DNA of 64,000 nt, taken from positions 62,001 through 126,000 of the forward strand of contig JAEUIZ010000029.1 in the NCBI GenBank assembly GCA_016793805.1, given 5' to 3'. The notes under the pieces were generated by a model. The model had not been told where the DNA came from, made no database searches, and saw nothing but the letters and a program-made list of their open reading frames with translations. The first letter of the stretch is position 1. Every line of letters starts with the position of its first letter. Both the position numbers and the translations under genes were made by a program. This document shows positions 53,205-61,168 of the stretch, one piece after another. Source of the DNA: Phycisphaerae bacterium (GTDB taxonomy: Bacteria; Planctomycetota; Phycisphaerae; Phycisphaerales; UBA1924).

Positions 53205-53492
53205 TCAGCGGCTCGGGTCGCGCGTCATGCCCGAGGCCTTGGCGCTCCCGCCGATCACGCCCAGGTCCATGAGCACGGCCACGATCAGCAGCACGACGTA
53301 CAGCCCGTCGATGCGCCCGTTCGAGTTGATCGAATAGGCGTACGCGAGCGTCGTGTAGGGCAGGAAGAAGAACCCGAGGATCGGCCAAATCGCCGAGTCG
53401 TACGCGCGGCCGAGGTAGTGCGTGAATACCCCGAGCACGATCAGCACGAACCGCGGGAAGAAGAACGCGATGAGGGCGAGGAGGCAGGGCAT
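53205..53492 (-). CDS. Small two- or three-helix membrane protein (95 aa)
   Basis: Hydrophobic segments MPCLLALIAFFFPRFVLIVL, ILGFFFLPYTTLAYAYSI and GLYVVLLIVAVLMDLGVIG span most of the protein, which ends KASGMTRDPSR. This resembles small planctomycete membrane proteins of unknown function. AGAGGA lies upstream of the ATG. It starts 59 nt after the GT4 gene ends and is probably in its operon. Confidence 0.7.
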   Translation of the reverse strand: MPCLLALIAFFFPRFVLIVLGVFTHYLGRAYDSAIWPILGFFFLPYTTLAYAYSINSNGRIDGLYVVLLIVAVLMDLGVIGGSAKASGMTRDPSR

Positions 53493-53551
53493 GTCAGTTC
53501 CTCTCTGGGGAGCGCCGCGGTCGAGTTTCACCGACCGGTCGCGGATCACGC

Positions 53552-54898
53552 TCAGCCGTGGATCGCCTTCGCGTAGGCCTTGACGCACTTCTCTGCCGCT
53601 CCGTCCCATGTCAGCCACCGCAACTGGATGGGGCCGTGGTGCCTCAGCGTCTGCGAGAGGGGTGGGTGCCGCAGCACGGCAACAATCTTGTTGGCCATCT
53701 CGTCCACGTCCCAGAAATCGACCTTGAGGACGTGCGTGAGGACCTCCGAGACGCCGGACTGCTTCGAGATGATGACGGGCACGTCGTGATGGATCGCCTC
53801 GAGCGCGGCAATGCCGAACGGCTCCGAGACGCTTGGCATCACGTAGCAATCGGCCATGCGAAAGACCCGCTCCACGTCGCGCCCCCTCAGGAACCCGGTG
53901 AAGAGCACCTTGTGCCCGATGCCCATCTGCGCCGCCAGTTCGATCATGCGAGCCGTCATGTCGCCCGAGCCCGCGACGACAAACTTGACGTTCTCGACCT
54001 TCTCGAGCACGCGCTTGGCCGCCCCGATGAAATACTCCGGGCCCTTCTGCATCGTGATCCGGCCCAGGAAGAGCACGATGCGATCGCGCGACTCGATCTG
54101 CGCCCCCGGGGCGGGCTGGTCCGCCTCGCGGTCGATCCCGTTGTACACCACGTCGACCTTCTCCTCGGGCACCCCGTACCGTTTCACGCAGATCGACTTG
54201 GTGTACTCCGAGACCGCGATGACCCGCGCGGCCGCGTGCATCCCGCGCCGCTCGATGTCGTACAGCCGCTGGTTGACTCGCTCGCCCGAGCGGTCGAACT
54301 CGGTCGAGTGAACGTGCACCACCAAGGGCCTCCCGCTGGCCCGAGAGAGGGCGATCCCCGCGGGATACGTCAGCCAGTCGTGGGCGTGGATCGCGTCGAA
54401 TCGCTCCCGCCGCGCCAGCGCCACCACCAGCCTCGCGTACCGCTCCGCGTCGCCCACCAGGTCCCCCGAGTAGTGCGCCCCGCTCGTGGCGATGCTCGTC
54501 GCCTCGGGTGTCGCCATCTCCGCCACAGCCTCGCCCGCGGCGAGCCGCGCGATCGGGTCCGACGCCGTGTACGACAGTGGCGGGGGCGGCGCAAATCCGG
54601 GATACGGACTCGAGAACGACGCCTCCACCCCGCGGAAAACGACGTGGCGGAACTCGCCCGTGGTGATGCTCGGCCCGAAGCCCCGCGCGCCCTTGGGCCG
54701 CGACACCACCAGCCGGCCCGTCTCATCCGGACTCAGCAGCGTGATGTGCGAGGCCTGCGAGCGATCCACCGGCCGCGGGAGGATGAACAGGATGTCGTGC
54801 CCCATCCGGTCCAGCGCGCGCGTCAGCCCATAGCACGCTACCCCCAGCCCCCCGGCGATGAACGGCGGGAACTCCCACCCCAGCATCACGATCCGCAT
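53552..54898 (-). CDS. GT4-family glycosyltransferase
   Basis: The 448-aa GT-B enzyme begins MRIVMLGWEFPPFIAGGLGV, the Gly-rich acceptor-side loop typical of GT4 and starch/glycogen synthase-like enzymes. It continues with HAHDWLTYPAGIAL, VHVHSTEFDRSG, RVIAVSEYTK, ILFLGRITMQKGPEYFI-like RIVLFLGRITMQKG, and VMPSVSEPFGIAALEAI, the E(x7)E donor-sugar motif. It follows a 150-aa protein by 4 nt. Donor and acceptor are unknown; glycogen-like or envelope glycan synthesis is possible. Confidence 0.88.
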   Translation of the reverse strand: MRIVMLGWEFPPFIAGGLGVACYGLTRALDRMGHDILFILPRPVDRSQASHITLLSPDETGRLVVSRPKGARGFGPSITTGEFRHVVFRGVEASFSSPYPGFAPPPPLSYTASDPIARLAAGEAVAEMATPEATSIATSGAHYSGDLVGDAERYARLVVALARRERFDAIHAHDWLTYPAGIALSRASGRPLVVHVHSTEFDRSGERVNQRLYDIERRGMHAAARVIAVSEYTKSICVKRYGVPEEKVDVVYNGIDREADQPAPGAQIESRDRIVLFLGRITMQKGPEYFIGAAKRVLEKVENVKFVVAGSGDMTARMIELAAQMGIGHKVLFTGFLRGRDVERVFRMADCYVMPSVSEPFGIAALEAIHHDVPVIISKQSGVSEVLTHVLKVDFWDVDEMANKIVAVLRHPPLSQTLRHHGPIQLRWLTWDGAAEKCVKAYAKAIHG

Positions 54899-54902
54899 GG
54901 GC

Positions 54903-55355
54903 TCATCCTTGGTCCCCTTCCCCGCCCATGTCGCCCAGCCTGCGGAAGCACGCCTCGTAGGCCAGTAGCCACCTCGTCACCCCCGCAACGCTCCCCGCCG
55001 CGCTCGCGGGGATCGGCGTGCGGAACGTGAACAGCAAGTCATCAGACCTGAAGTGCTCCACCCGAACCTCCGCCGACGCCTCCCCCAACTCGGCCAGTTC
55101 CTCAGCGACAAGGTCCTCGATCTTGTCTCCGGTGTGCATCAGGTCCGACTCGATCGACTCGCTCAGCCAGCGGTCCGCCATCACCAGCGACACCCACACC
55201 CGGCCCCCTTCCCCAAACACGCGGTACGACGCCGGTGCCTCCGGCCCCTTGGCCCGGCAAACCAGCATCCCGCCCCGGACCACCACCTCGCCGAACACCC
55301 CGGCCCGCTCGGCCTCGGCCCTGACGCCGCTGAGCATCGCTTCCGTCACCGCCAC
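54903..55355 (-). CDS. Conserved-looking protein of unknown function (150 aa)
   Basis: Acidic alpha/beta protein: MAVTEAMLSGVRAEAERAG, GEVVVRGGMLVCRAKG, RVWVSLVMADRWLSESIESD, then EVRVEHFRSDDLLFTFRTPI and a helical end. I do not recognise the family; the pattern of a single alpha/beta sandwich recalls YbjN or chaperone-like folds. The GTG at 55355 is chosen because AGGAG lies 7 nt upstream; the open frame runs 159 nt further without good codons for homology. TAGGCT at 55412-55417 on the minus strand may be its promoter. It heads an operon with GT4. Confidence 0.7.
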   Translation of the reverse strand: MAVTEAMLSGVRAEAERAGVFGEVVVRGGMLVCRAKGPEAPASYRVFGEGGRVWVSLVMADRWLSESIESDLMHTGDKIEDLVAEELAELGEASAEVRVEHFRSDDLLFTFRTPIPASAAGSVAGVTRWLLAYEACFRRLGDMGGEGDQG

Positions 55356-55411
55356 GCTTGGTCTCCTGCTCGCCGCGCCTGCCTTCGGTCGTGGCGGGGC
55401 AGAGGGGGCAT

Positions 55412-55417
55412 AGCCTA
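55412..55417 (-). promoter_or_regulatory. -10-like TAGGCT before the 150-aa gene
   Basis: On the minus strand TAGGCT lies 56 nt before the GTG at 55355, giving a leader of about 50 nt that ends with the AGGAG ribosome binding site. Confidence 0.35.
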
Positions 55418-55513
55418 GTCCGCCCCATCGACGCATGCCACCTCGCGCCGGTTCGCTCGGATGCCGCCCCTGCACCTCGACGCCGGGGACAACCGCGCTC
55501 GACCCGTCGTCCA

Positions 55514-55519
55514 TATGCT
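55514..55519 (+). promoter_or_regulatory. -10-like TATGCT before dnaX
   Basis: TATGCT ends 6 nt before the dnaX ATG at 55526; no Shine-Dalgarno sequence. A leaderless transcript is predicted. Confidence 0.5.
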
Positions 55520-55525
55520 CCGGGC

Positions 55526-56650
55526 ATGGCCTACACCGTGCTCGCCCGCAGGTATCGCTCCGCCGAGTTCGACCAGGTCGTCGGGCAGGAGCCCATCGCC
55601 CGCACCCTCCAGGCCGCCGTCGCCCAGGGTCGCGTCGCCCACGCCTACCTCTTCACCGGGACCCGAGGCGTCGGCAAGACCTCCACGGCCCGGCTGCTTG
55701 CCAAGGCCCTCGCCGGCGGCACCCCCGAAGCCGACGCCGCCATCATGCAGGGCCGCGACACCGACGTCATCGAGATCGATGCGGCCAGCAACAGCAAGGT
55801 CGAGGAAACCCGCGAACTCATCGCCAACGCCGTCTACCGCCCCCTGCGCGGCAAGAAAAAAGTCTACATCATCGACGAGTGCCACATGCTCTCGTCCGCG
55901 TCGTTCAACGCGCTCCTCAAGACCATGGAAGAGCCGCCCGAGCACGTCGTCTTCATCCTCTGCACGACCGAGGCGCACAAGGTCCCGGCCACGATCCAGA
56001 GCCGATGCCAGCGGTTCGACTTCCGCAACATCGCTCCCGCGGACATCGCCTCACACCTCGGTCGCGTGCTCCAGCAGGAAGGCGTCCGCGCCGAGCCCGA
56101 ACTGCTCCACGCCGTCGCCCGGCTCGCCGCGGGCTCGATGCGCGATTCGCTCTCGCTCTTGGACCGCCTCCTGGCCTCGGGTGAGAAGCACCTCACGCTC
56201 GGCCTGCTCCACGAGTTGCTCGGCCTCCCGGACCGCGAACTCGTCAGCGCCGTCGTGGACGCGCTCGCCTCGGGCGACGCCGCCGCCGCACTCGACGCCA
56301 CCGACGAACTGATCCGTCGCGGGCTCTCGCCCGAGATGATGCTCGAGTCGCTCATCGACCGCCTCCGAGACCTCATGCTCCTCGCCCAATGCGGGAGGGA
56401 CACCACGCTCGTGGCGACCTCGGGCGCGGCACGCGAGCAGGACCTCGCCCGGGCCGCACGCTTCGACGCCGCCGCCCTCGTCCACATGATCGCTGTCGCC
56501 GAGAGCGTCCATCGCTCGCTTCGTTACTCGTCGCATCCTCGGGCGATCCTCGACGCGGCGATGGTGCGCCTCGCGCACGCCGAGAAGTTCGCCGATGTCG
56601 CCGCCATCCTCGCGGGCGAGCCGGGAGCCGCGCCCGCAAAAAAACACTGA
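55526..56650 (+). CDS. dnaX: DNA polymerase III subunit gamma (dnaX, zero-frame product)
   Basis: AAA+ ATPase of the clamp loader, 374 aa in the zero frame. Walker A is in AYLFTGTRGVGKTSTARLL, Walker B in KKKVYIIDECHMLSS, sensor 1 in VVFILCTTEAHK, and the SRC arginine-finger motif in IQSRCQRFDFRN. VIEIDAASNSKVEETREL is typical. The loop after the P-loop reads LAGGTPEADAAIMQGRDTD and lacks the four Cys of the usual zinc module. The frame ends right after an A7 run (PAKKH stop). Continuation in the -1 frame would make the longer tau form (see the frameshift feature). TATGCT lies 6 nt upstream of the ATG. Confidence 0.95.
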   Translation: MAYTVLARRYRSAEFDQVVGQEPIARTLQAAVAQGRVAHAYLFTGTRGVGKTSTARLLAKALAGGTPEADAAIMQGRDTDVIEIDAASNSKVEETRELIANAVYRPLRGKKKVYIIDECHMLSSASFNALLKTMEEPPEHVVFILCTTEAHKVPATIQSRCQRFDFRNIAPADIASHLGRVLQQEGVRAEPELLHAVARLAAGSMRDSLSLLDRLLASGEKHLTLGLLHELLGLPDRELVSAVVDALASGDAAAALDATDELIRRGLSPEMMLESLIDRLRDLMLLAQCGRDTTLVATSGAAREQDLARAARFDAAALVHMIAVAESVHRSLRYSSHPRAILDAAMVRLAHAEKFADVAAILAGEPGAAPAKKH

Positions 56651-56676
56651 CGGCGGCGGCCTCAACCCCCGTCGCC
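56638..56676 (+). other. Programmed -1 frameshift site of dnaX (A7 plus hairpin)
   Basis: The heptamer A AAA AAA (56638-56644) is in the zero-frame phase required for simultaneous P- and A-site slippage. It is followed after 7 nt by an 8-bp hairpin: GGCGGCGG (56652-56659) pairs with CCGTCGCC (56669-56676), one pair being G-U, around a 9-nt loop. The zero frame stops at 56648-56650. E. coli and Thermus dnaX make gamma and tau in the same way. A missing A in the assembled homopolymer would mimic this. Confidence 0.7.
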
Positions 56677-57003
56677 GAGCCCTCCAATCCGCCCGCACAC
56701 GCGCCCCTCGCCGCTCCCTCGCTCCCGAGCCCGGCGCCGCGCGCCCCTGCTCCACCGCCGCCGATGGTTGCTCCGCGGCCCCTGGTCGAGCCGAAACCCG
56801 TCGCACCTCCCATGCCCGCCTCCGCCAGACTGGAAGGCACGCAAACGCCTGGCGATGTCGCGTCCGCGGGCAGCCCACCGCGAGCGACGACGACCCCCGC
56901 AGGGCTTGACCCCGAGCAGCGTGTGCGCGAGGATCCGCTGGTCCAGGCGGCAGCGAAAGCCCTCGCAGCGAGAATCGCCCATGTCGAGCCCAAGCGGCGA
57001 TAG
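56644..57003 (+). CDS. dnaX: DnaX tau-specific extension (-1 frame)
   Basis: After slippage at A7, translation would continue with TLTAAASTPVAEPSNPPAHA, a 65-residue Pro/Ala-rich linker, and end DPLVQAAAKALAARIAHVEP with a short basic tail. DnaX tau proteins commonly end with a DPLVQ(x)AL(x)...GxIVDVR-type helix-strand motif, which this matches. The full tau would be 492 aa, within the family range, the gamma form 374 aa. The extension has no good independent start. It overlaps the next gene's start by 23 nt. Confidence 0.7.
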   Translation, partial: TLTAAASTPVAEPSNPPAHAPLAAPSLPSPAPRAPAPPPPMVAPRPLVEPKPVAPPMPASARLEGTQTPGDVASAGSPPRATTTPAGLDPEQRVREDPLVQAAAKALAARIAHVEPKRR

Positions 57004-57385
57004 GCGGCGTTCCTCTGTCCGCCCCGCCACGCCGCGCTCCACGCGTCGCCGGCCGAGCAAGCCCGAGCGCATCGCCCGCCTCGCGATCCTGCTCCTCGTC
57101 GGCGTCGTCGCCGCCGTCGTCGCCACAAGGCTTCGCTCGCCCTTCCAGGTCACCGAGGAATCGGTCCGCGCGATGGTCCACCGCGGGACGTTGGCGGGAC
57201 TGTCGCTCGAGGACGCCGCCAAGAGGCTCCAGCACGAGGCGCCGAGCACGCGCGACGGGCTTGTGAACTTCGACTTCGCGCACCTCCGTCACTGGTCGGC
57301 CGGCACGCTCCAACTCGACGTACGCGAGGGCCGCGTCGTCTCCGCAATGTGGTTGCCTCCGCCCGGCCCCAGCGGCCCGGAGTAG
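56981..57385 (+). CDS. Single-pass membrane protein of unknown function (134 aa)
   Basis: A basic N-terminus (SGDRRRSSVRPATPRSTRRR) is followed by one helix (IARLAILLLVGVVAAVVA) and a small domain with FQVTEESVRAMVHRGTLAGL...SLEDAAKRLQHEAPSTR and LQLDVREGRVVSAMW. No family recognised. It starts within the 3' end of the tau-coding frame, so translation may depend on whether ribosomes read the tau frame. Confidence 0.65.
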   Translation: MSSPSGDRRRSSVRPATPRSTRRRPSKPERIARLAILLLVGVVAAVVATRLRSPFQVTEESVRAMVHRGTLAGLSLEDAAKRLQHEAPSTRDGLVNFDFAHLRHWSAGTLQLDVREGRVVSAMWLPPPGPSGPE

Positions 57386-57453
57386 CCACCAGGCGGCCGC
57401 ACTCTGCCCTCTCGCCCGCTTCCCTCCTCCGCCCTTTCTTCGGTGTCTTCTCC

Positions 57454-57459
57454 TACGCT
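57454..57459 (+). promoter_or_regulatory. -10-like TACGCT before ybaB
   Basis: TACGCT ends 5 nt before the ybaB ATG at 57465, in a pyrimidine-rich stretch without a Shine-Dalgarno sequence. Confidence 0.4.
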
Positions 57460-57464
57460 CCCGC

Positions 57465-57836
57465 ATGTTCGACAAACTCAAGGCGATGGGCGCGCTCGCC
57501 GGCCTGATGAAAGACAAGGAGCGCATCCGCGAGGTCACGACGCGCATCCAGGACGCCGCCGAATCGCTCCGATGCGAAGGGCTCGGAGGCGGGGGTGCGG
57601 TGCGTGCGACCGTCAACGGGAAGTTCCGCGTGCTCTCGATCGACCTCCAGCCTGCCCTGGTCATGGGCATGGCCGCGGATGAGCGCACCCGCACGCTCGC
57701 GGGCGGCGTCGTCGCCGAGGCCGTCAACGCCGCCCTCGCCCTCGCGCAGGCCCGCATGAAGGACATCCTCTCCCGCGAGGCCCGAGAACTCGGCTTGCCC
57801 GACCTGCCCGGAGACCTGGCCGGGCTGATCCAATGA
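57465..57836 (+). CDS. ybaB: YbaB/EbfC-family nucleoid-associated protein
   Basis: Small DNA-binding dimer of 123 aa. It begins MFDKLKAMGALAGLMKDKER and has GGGAVRATVNGKFRVLSIDL, the beta-strand core typical of the family, followed by VVAEAVNAALALAQARMKD. The conserved dnaX-ybaB neighbourhood, here interrupted by one small gene, supports the call. RecR, which usually follows, is absent. Its stop overlaps the next start in ATGA. Confidence 0.9.
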   Translation: MFDKLKAMGALAGLMKDKERIREVTTRIQDAAESLRCEGLGGGGAVRATVNGKFRVLSIDLQPALVMGMAADERTRTLAGGVVAEAVNAALALAQARMKDILSREARELGLPDLPGDLAGLIQ

Positions 57837-58636
57837 CCGCAGCGAGCGGCAGCCCTTCCTCGGGTGCGCCACGCCGATCGGTCGAGTTGCTCCGGTGGCC
57901 CCCCGGCGCGCGTTGCCGGATCGAGGTCGAGGCGGCCCCGCTGCCACCCATCGACGAGGCCGCGGCAGCACGCGAGTGGGACCGCCAGCGCGCGCACAAT
58001 CCCCGCCTCTTCGACGCGCCGATCCTGGCGGCGGTCGGCTTCGGGCCAGGGGTCGTCCGCGCGCGCACGTGCACGTACCGTCGCCTCGTCGTCCAGCCCG
58101 CGATCCCGACCGGCACCGAACAACTCTCCGTCACGGCGGTCGTGCTTCGACGCGACGGCGACGTGCCGAGGGTGCTGCTCGGCCGGCGCGGCACCCAGAC
58201 GCGAATCTACCAGTCCCAGTGGGAACTCGGGCCGTCGGGCGGGATCGATCCGCCGACCGGGCACGGCCCCGGGCGCGCGCACGAACTGGGCTGGGCGGAA
58301 GTGTGCGCACAGATCCGGCGCGAGGCGGCGGAGGAGTTGGGCGGCGCGGACTGGGTGGCGCCGCGGCAGGCGTGGGGAGTCTGCCGGGACTTCGTCGCCC
58401 GCAGCGCGGACATCGTGGTGGAGTCCGAGTGGCAGGGCCCAGAGTTGGACGGCGCGCACACCGCGGACCGCGTTCGGTGGGAGTACGACGGACTGGCGTG
58501 GGTGACGCGCGGGGAGATGGCCGGATTTGTGCGCACGAACGCGGTCATCGAGCCGAGCCTGGCGCTGCTGGGGGCGATGGGCTGGCTAGGAGAGGAGGGC
58601 GGGAGCGGCAAGATGGACACGGCGGAGGGGCAGTAG
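57833..58636 (+). CDS. NUDIX hydrolase
   Basis: The 267-aa protein has a NUDIX fold: TAVVLRRDGDVPRVLLGRRG, WELGPSGGIDPPTG, and the Nudix helix IRREAAEELGG. Between the first Gly of the box and the REAAEEL helix there are extra residues, GHGPGRAHELGWAEVCAQ, longer than the standard GX5EX7REUXEEXGU. WEYDGLAWVTRGEM follows. The N-terminal 90 residues are not part of the family core. Substrate (nucleoside diphosphate derivative) unknown. It overlaps ybaB by 4 nt. Confidence 0.8.
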   Translation: MTAASGSPSSGAPRRSVELLRWPPGARCRIEVEAAPLPPIDEAAAAREWDRQRAHNPRLFDAPILAAVGFGPGVVRARTCTYRRLVVQPAIPTGTEQLSVTAVVLRRDGDVPRVLLGRRGTQTRIYQSQWELGPSGGIDPPTGHGPGRAHELGWAEVCAQIRREAAEELGGADWVAPRQAWGVCRDFVARSADIVVESEWQGPELDGAHTADRVRWEYDGLAWVTRGEMAGFVRTNAVIEPSLALLGAMGWLGEEGGSGKMDTAEGQ

Positions 58637-58639
58637 ACT
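58634..58639 (+). promoter_or_regulatory. -10-like TAGACT before ruvC
   Basis: TAGACT ends 6 nt before the GTG start of ruvC; its first three bases are also the stop codon of the NUDIX gene, which weakens the inference. Confidence 0.3.
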
Positions 58640-58645
58640 CGCACT

Positions 58646-59152
58646 GTGAGGATTCTGGGGATCGATCCTGGGCTGCGGGTGACGGGGTATGGGTGCGTCG
58701 AGGGGGACCCGGCCCGACTGGTCGAGGCGGGGGTGTTCCGGCTTCGGGCGGACGAGGCGGCGCAGGCCGGCGGAGAGGCGGTGTCGGCGCGGCTGGAGGA
58801 ACTCGACGCGGACCTGCGCGGCGCGATCGAGCGTTTGCGCCCCGAGGCGGCGGCGGTCGAGGCCATCTTTGCGCACTACAAGCACCCGGCGACGGCGATC
58901 GCGATGGCTCATGCGCGGGGGGTGATCCTGCTGAACATCCGTCGAGCGGGGCTGCGGCTGGTCGAGTTCAAGCCCAACGCGGTGAAGAAGTTTTTGACTG
59001 GGCATGGACACGCGAGCAAGGAGCAGATGCAGGAGGCCGTGCGGAGCCGGTTGGGGTTGCCCGCGCGGCCCGAACCGGCGGACGTGGCCGACGCGATCGC
59101 GATCGCGCTGTGCGCGGCGTGGCGGGGTGTGGACGCGCGCACGGGCGGCTGA
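58646..59152 (+). CDS. ruvC: Crossover junction endodeoxyribonuclease RuvC
   Basis: Holliday-junction resolvase, 168 aa. The first catalytic Asp is in RILGIDPGLRVTGYG, the Glu in AAVEAIFAHYKHPATAIAMA, and the C-terminal pair of Asp in PADVADAIAIALC. KPNAVKKFLTGHGHASKEQM is the DNA-binding basic region. GTG start; no Shine-Dalgarno sequence, but TAGACT lies 6 nt upstream. RuvA and RuvB are not in the window. Confidence 0.95.
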   Translation: MRILGIDPGLRVTGYGCVEGDPARLVEAGVFRLRADEAAQAGGEAVSARLEELDADLRGAIERLRPEAAAVEAIFAHYKHPATAIAMAHARGVILLNIRRAGLRLVEFKPNAVKKFLTGHGHASKEQMQEAVRSRLGLPARPEPADVADAIAIALCAAWRGVDARTGG

Positions 59153-59253
59153 GGGCGGGAACGGGATTGTGCGGCTGGTCCCGGGCGGGATTCCGCATGG
59201 GCATGGTCGGGGCGCTTGCCAGGAGTGGCGAGGCACGGCGAAGGAGCCCTCGG

Positions 59254-61128
59254 ATGAACCGTCTCGCGTTTGCTGCGTGTCTTGTTGCGTGCGCCGGTGT
59301 TGCTCAGGCGCAGTGCGACTTTTGGATTCCGCACGTCCCGGACTTTGACCAGAAGCGTTCTGGGGCATTGCCGGGCGATGGCGGGATGTACTGCGTGCCC
59401 ACGTCGGTGACGAACTGGTTCGCGTATTTCGCGAACCGGGGGATCCCGCAGCCGACGACACTGGACGGCCCGCGGACATGGCAGTCGAACTCGAACTACA
59501 ACCGGGTGACCAGCACCCTGTCGCTCATGGGTTCGCTCATGAGCACGAACGCCTCGACGGGGACGAACGGGAACAACGGGCTGGCCGGGGCGCAGACGTA
59601 CTCGCTGATCGCGGCGCTGAACAAGGTGACGGTCTCGCACTACTGGTGCGGGGGCGGGTATTGCCCGACGCCGGCGCGGATCGCGCTCAAGCGTGCCATG
59701 GGCGGGTACGTGGCGGCGTGCTACGGCTACTACACGGAGAGCCCTGCGAACTTCTTCACGCGGAGCGGGGGGCACTGCATCACGGTGAACGGCGAGGTGA
59801 ACGTGTGCTCGGGGACGCCGTACCTGCAGTTCCGCGACCCGGCGGACGACACGTACAACACGACGCAATCGACGTTCACGACTCGGGCGGCGACGATGAC
59901 GAGCGTGACGGCGAACTTCCGCAGCAAGTCGACGAACTCGTACACCGTCGCGACGCGCTGGCGGCTGAACTATGGGAACGCGGGAAAGTACCTCGACGGG
60001 TGGTACGTGCTCGATCCGATCGTGGCGCTCACGTCGAGCAGCGTGGACAGCGGGCAGTTGGTGCTGCACCGGCCGTTCCGGTTCGACGACTCGAGCCTCC
60101 CGGCGGTGCAGTTCTTCGGCACGCCCGCGGGGACGGGTCCGATCACGGAGTACGTGATGCACCCGCAGGGTCTGGACATCTACTACATCACGAGCCCGGC
60201 GCCCGGCCCGACGGCGATCTATCGCCTGTACCGCCTGGACCCGGTGGGCGGGGGCTCGACGCTGGTGCTGTCGTCGACGAGCGCGCTGACGAAACTGACG
60301 AGCAGCCGGCACGGGGAGATCTATGTCTGTGACGGCTCGGTGCTCAAGCGGTATGCGGCGGACGGGTCGGTGTTCCAACTGCTCGGCTCGCGGGCGCTGA
60401 CGGTGGCGCCCGAGGCGGTGGTGTACGAGGACTCGGCGGACGCGATCGCGGTGCTCACGCCCACGGGCGTGGCGTCGCGGCACAGCCTGACGCGGTACTC
60501 GCGGAACATGGACGCGACGCTGTCGAGCAACTTCCTGGCGAACCTGCCGTCGGTCTCGGGCGAGGCGTCGATGGACTTTCGCAAGAGCGACGGGCACCTG
60601 TTCGTGGGGTTCAGCGGGAATCCGGTGATCTTCCGGTTCAACAACCTGGGGACGATTAACCAGCCGAACCTGCTGCTGCCCGCGGGGTACATGCCGGTCG
60701 GGGTGAACGTGGGAGACGACGGGCACGTGATGTTCGCGCACAACGGGATGATGTTCGACTACATGGAGTCGGCGGCGGGGGGCGGGTGGCTGCCGAGCCC
60801 GACGTCGCTGTTCGCGGGGCTGCCGGCCACGGGCGGGCTGTACCTGACGCGGTCGCGGACGAACCACGACCCGGCGGAGCATGAGGGCCCGGAGTTCGCG
60901 AACATCGCGAACCCGGAGATCGCGCCCAATGGGATCCCGGACTGCTACGCGAACTGCGACGGGAGCACGGTGGCGCCGGTGCTGAACGTCAATGACTTCA
61001 GTTGCTACCTCAACCTGTTCGCGGCGGGCCGGATCGAGGCGAACTGCGACGAGAGCACGGTGGCGCCGGTGCTCAACGTGAACGATTTCACATGCTTCCT
61101 GAACAAGTTTGCGCAGGGCTGCCCGTAG
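59254..61128 (+). CDS. Secreted papain-fold-like (C39-type) protein with GC-type dockerin tail
   Basis: The 624-aa protein has a signal peptide MNRLAFAACLVACAGVAQAQ. Residues 21-220 resemble C39-like cysteine peptidases: Cys47 in GGMYCVPTSVTNWF, His174 in RSGGHCITVNGE and Asp195 in LQFRDPADD are placed as a catalytic triad. The middle region has beta-propeller-like segments (TEYVMHPQGLDIYYITSP, GEIYVCDGSVLKRYA). Residues 564-624 carry two dockerin-like repeats. AAGGAG lies 7 nt upstream of the ATG. It may be a secreted bacteriocin-processing-like or other cysteine peptidase, but activity is not proven. Confidence 0.85.
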   Translation: MNRLAFAACLVACAGVAQAQCDFWIPHVPDFDQKRSGALPGDGGMYCVPTSVTNWFAYFANRGIPQPTTLDGPRTWQSNSNYNRVTSTLSLMGSLMSTNASTGTNGNNGLAGAQTYSLIAALNKVTVSHYWCGGGYCPTPARIALKRAMGGYVAACYGYYTESPANFFTRSGGHCITVNGEVNVCSGTPYLQFRDPADDTYNTTQSTFTTRAATMTSVTANFRSKSTNSYTVATRWRLNYGNAGKYLDGWYVLDPIVALTSSSVDSGQLVLHRPFRFDDSSLPAVQFFGTPAGTGPITEYVMHPQGLDIYYITSPAPGPTAIYRLYRLDPVGGGSTLVLSSTSALTKLTSSRHGEIYVCDGSVLKRYAADGSVFQLLGSRALTVAPEAVVYEDSADAIAVLTPTGVASRHSLTRYSRNMDATLSSNFLANLPSVSGEASMDFRKSDGHLFVGFSGNPVIFRFNNLGTINQPNLLLPAGYMPVGVNVGDDGHVMFAHNGMMFDYMESAAGGGWLPSPTSLFAGLPATGGLYLTRSRTNHDPAEHEGPEFANIANPEIAPNGIPDCYANCDGSTVAPVLNVNDFSCYLNLFAAGRIEANCDESTVAPVLNVNDFTCFLNKFAQGCP

Positions 61129-61168
61129 CGGAGCCCGGCGGGACGAGACTGGGATCGATGGGAGCGAG

